Assembly (NCBI RefSeq): GCF_009857595.1
Contig: NZ_WWCU01000026.1
Coordinates: 1-64,000, forward strand
DNA length: 64,000 bases
Direction: 5' to 3'
Origin: Pseudoduganella aquatica
GTDB taxonomy: Bacteria > Pseudomonadota > Gammaproteobacteria > Burkholderiales > Burkholderiaceae_D
Positions 61,805 through 64,000 of this stretch are shown here, piece after piece. The position numbers and the translations under genes were made by a program. A model generated the notes under the pieces. That model saw only the letters and a list, made by a program, of their open reading frames with translations. It was not told the origin of the DNA and did no database searches. How positions within the stretch are numbered: position 1 is the stretch's first letter; every line of letters starts with the position of its first letter.

Positions 61805-61834
61805 AATGTAAGGGAGCTGCTTCCCGCTTGTCAA
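61805..61834 (-). promoter_or_regulatory. Sigma-70 promoter for leuL-leuA
   Basis: On the minus strand, TTGACA (61834-61829), an 18-base spacer and TACATT (61810-61805). The transcript would start near 61798, giving a leader of about 165 bases before leuL. The spacer carries the palindrome-like GGGAAGCAGCTCCC. Confidence 0.6.
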
Positions 61835-61940
61835 GCGAATTTGCGGCGGCGGGCAGGCCGATTAGCGCTTGACCAGCCGAATTGGCGACTCGTACAATGG
61901 TCTGTGTTGCTATAAGGCTATAGGGCCGGGAAGGTCGGGA

Positions 61941-62762
61941 ATGATATTAGGGCTAGTTACCATACAGCGCGACCGCGGCCCCTGGCTGCTGGAGTGGTTT
62001 GCGTTTCATTACCTGGTTGGCTTCCGCAAGTTCTACTTTTACGCCCACATGTGCCAGGACGACACGGTAGAGATCCTGCTGAAGCTGAAAAAACGGCTCG
62101 ACATCAACATCATCGCCTTGCCCTCGCCGGGCGACCGCATCCAGCTGCAGGCCTACCAGCACGCTTGCCAGAATTATATGAACGAAGTCGACTGGATGGG
62201 CTTCATCGACGGCGACGAGTTCCTGTTCCCGACCAAGGCCTACACCATGCAGGAAGCGCTGTGGCAGTACGACAGCATGCCGGCGTCGGCGCTCGGGGTC
62301 TACAACGTGAACTTCGGCAGCTCGGGCCACGTGGCCGAACCGGAAGGCCTGATCACCGAGAACTTCCGCATGCGCGCCGAGGACAGCTTCTACGCGCACA
62401 GCCGCGTGAAAAGCCTGGTCAAGGGCCGCCAGCAGACGGCGATTTCGTCCAGCGGCCACGTGTTCGCCACGCCCGGCGGCACCGTCGACGAGCAGATGCG
62501 GCCCATCACCTGGGGCTTTATGCCTGACTACGTGCCCAGCTACCGCCAGTTCCGCATGAACCACTACGTCTGCCAGAGCCGCGAATACTACGAGAAGCAC
62601 AAGCGCGCCAGCGGCCATGCCGACGCCAGCGCCGCCGCCATCCGCGAGGAGGAATGGTGGAACGGCTTCAACACCAACCACCAGATGGACGACTCCATGG
62701 CGCGCTACAACGCCCGCTTGCGCGCTACCATGGAGGAGCTGCGCCTGGCCATGGAGGCCTAA
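61941..62762 (+). CDS. Glycosyltransferase family 92-like protein
   Basis: A 273-residue cytosolic transferase. MILGLVTIQRDRGPWLLEWFAF and GFRKFYFYAHMCQDDTVEIL at the start, the metal-binding DGDEF in WMGFIDGDEFLFPT (about 97-110), and SRVKSLVKGRQQ later, features of the GT92/Glyco_transf_2-like group. The ATG at 61941 is chosen because the upstream in-frame start is in the region next to the leuA promoter and lacks a ribosome-binding site. Followed after 48 bases by another glycosyltransferase, so this is the start of a polysaccharide or glycan cluster. Confidence 0.8.
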   Translation: MILGLVTIQRDRGPWLLEWFAFHYLVGFRKFYFYAHMCQDDTVEILLKLKKRLDINIIALPSPGDRIQLQAYQHACQNYMNEVDWMGFIDGDEFLFPTKAYTMQEALWQYDSMPASALGVYNVNFGSSGHVAEPEGLITENFRMRAEDSFYAHSRVKSLVKGRQQTAISSSGHVFATPGGTVDEQMRPITWGFMPDYVPSYRQFRMNHYVCQSREYYEKHKRASGHADASAAAIREEEWWNGFNTNHQMDDSMARYNARLRATMEELRLAMEA

Positions 62763-62810
62763 GCGCGGCTGCCGCCCCGGCGGCCCGGACCATTTACGAC
62801 AGCGACCCCA

Positions 62811-64000
62811 ATGCGCAAAAAAATACTGATCGCCTGCAGCCATTTCTGGCCTTCCATCGGAGGGCTGGAGACGAGCATGGGGCAGCTGGGCGGCGAACTG
62901 GTGGCGGCCGGCTACGACGTCAGCGTGATGACGCTGGCTTTTCCGGGCCGCAGCGCGGACAGCCATGAGGGCGTGGCCATCATCAGCGTGGACATGCCGG
63001 CTTTCCAGCACGCCATCCGCGCGGCGGTGGCCTCCGGCGCCTACGACACCTGCTTGCTGATCCAGGATCCGCTGGGCACCATCGTCTGGAGCGTGGAGCA
63101 GCTCGCGCCGCCGGCGCATACGCGGGTGCTGGTGCAGCCCATCATCAACGAGGACGGCTACGCGCGCTGGAAGGACAAGCAGGACTTCCGCCAGCGCCTG
63201 GCCGCCATCCTGAAATCGTCCACCGCCGCGCTGACCATGACCAAGAGCGGGCCGGACCACCGCTTTATGCGGGAAGCCGGCGTGGAGCCGGTCTACCTGC
63301 CCAACGCCAGCAGCCAGGCCGTGCCGGCCGGCGATTTCCGCCAGCAGCTCGGCATTCCGGCCGACCGCTTCGTAATCCTGCATGTGGCCAATCTGTACTG
63401 GGTGAAGAACCACGTCGGCCTGATCGACGCCTTGCCCGACATGCCGGCCAACTGGCAGCTGGTGATGATAGGCACGCCCACCGGCGCCACCGACTGCGTG
63501 GCGGCGGTGCAGGCCAAGCTGGCCAGCCGCCCGGAAATCAAATACATCCCGGGCCTGCCGCCGGAGTGGGTGTCGGCCGCCATGCGCGCGGCGGACGTGG
63601 TGGTGCTGGCCTCGCACGGCGAGGGCTCGCCCATCACCCTGCTGGAGGCCATGTCGCACGGCAAGCCCTGGCTGGCCACGCCGCAGTGCGGCGCCGCCAA
63701 CGACCATCTGGGCGGCTTCATCACGGACCTGCCCGGCTTTATGCCGCGCCTGCGGCAGCTGGCAGCGAACCGGGCGCTGCGCAAGGAGCTGGGCGAGATC
63801 AGCCGCGCGCACTGGAGCGAATGCTATGCCTGGCCCGTGGTGCTGCGCGGCTGGACGGACCTGATCGAAACCGGCCGCCTGCAGCGCTCCTTCGAGCCGG
63901 GCGCCGCCCTGGTCGAGCGCATGCGGCAGGTCCGCGCGGCGCTGGGGGATGCGGCTGTCCCTGCGGGCAATGCGCCGGAAGCGCTGCTGGGCGAGTTTGC
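62811..64000 (+). CDS. Glycosyltransferase family 4-like protein, truncated by the window edge
   Basis: Open from an ATG at 62811 to the window end (397 codons, no stop). N-terminus MRKKILIACSHFWPSIGGLE carries the GT4 GG loop. Mid-part FVILHVANLYWVKNHVGLID, then VVVLASHGEGSPITLLEAM (the conserved E-x7-E motif) and ATPQCGAANDH. It would transfer a sugar from a nucleotide donor. No clear ribosome-binding site. Full length unknown. Confidence 0.85.
   Translation, partial: MRKKILIACSHFWPSIGGLETSMGQLGGELVAAGYDVSVMTLAFPGRSADSHEGVAIISVDMPAFQHAIRAAVASGAYDTCLLIQDPLGTIVWSVEQLAPPAHTRVLVQPIINEDGYARWKDKQDFRQRLAAILKSSTAALTMTKSGPDHRFMREAGVEPVYLPNASSQAVPAGDFRQQLGIPADRFVILHVANLYWVKNHVGLIDALPDMPANWQLVMIGTPTGATDCVAAVQAKLASRPEIKYIPGLPPEWVSAAMRAADVVVLASHGEGSPITLLEAMSHGKPWLATPQCGAANDHLGGFITDLPGFMPRLRQLAANRALRKELGEISRAHWSECYAWPVVLRGWTDLIETGRLQRSFEPGAALVERMRQVRAALGDAAVPAGNAPEALLGEF

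Overview
The window is high-GC bacterial DNA that reads like a chromosome segment of an Oxalobacteraceae member (Burkholderiales; Massilia, Duganella or Pseudoduganella type). The basis is protein flavour (SerS, LeuA, OlsB-like and EgtB/EgtD sequences), the abundance of c-di-GMP and chemotaxis proteins, the Ala/Lys/Pro-rich histone-like protein, and scattered short palindromic repeats. The genus is an inference; no rRNA gene is present.

Layout. 1-7.4 kb: tail of an IS110-type transposase, GntR and LysR regulators, a glutathione S-transferase, a pair of 103-bp repeats, a tiny exported protein, serS, and three identical tRNA-Ser(CGA) genes. Two of the tRNA genes lie in a roughly 215-bp duplication that brackets an IclR regulator and an FAD monooxygenase. 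7.4-10.5 kb: NitT/TauT-type ABC ATPase and double permease. 11.0-15.5 kb: TonB receptor, YfiR-like protein and hybrid histidine kinase. 15.5-18.9 kb: SIMPL protein, GH30 lipoprotein hydrolase, LysR. 18.9-25.5 kb: a six-gene minus-strand operon (MaoC-type hydratase, acyl-CoA dehydrogenase, CaiB CoA-transferase, MmgE/PrpD, CitE-like lyase, orphan TRAP binding protein) that looks like C5-dicarboxylate (itaconate, mesaconate or methylsuccinate) catabolism. 25.7-27.1 kb: small proteins and a thioesterase. 27.1-39.3 kb: a signalling block with CHASE-PAS-GGDEF-EAL, spermidine-synthase-like, a GGDEF protein that has lost both metal ligands, and a ppx / binding protein / hybrid kinase / HD-GYP operon. 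39.3-44.0 kb: histone-like protein, OlsB-like acyltransferase, MoaB-like protein, DUF1348 plus TetR with a palindromic operator, and a chemotaxis receptor.

44.1-50.6 kb holds the most system-like unknown: a minus-strand set with overlapping reading frames (unrecognised 478-aa protein, PLD/Tdp1-like HxK...N protein, SNF2-type helicase) preceded by a small AT-richer HTH gene. It has the architecture of a defence or DNA-repair module, but I cannot match it to a named system. 50.8-57.3 kb: a PhnD/selenate-type ABC transporter with two ATPases, divergent from an egtD-egtB ergothioneine pair, which raises a possible selenium/sulfur link. 57.4-64 kb: a second chemotaxis receptor, a broken hydrolase gene, leuA with a previously unlisted leucine-rich leader peptide in its 5' region, and two glycosyltransferases, the second running off the window.

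Starts were chosen from ATG/GTG position, ribosome-binding site and family length. All functions are read from motifs and family memory; no database search was possible.
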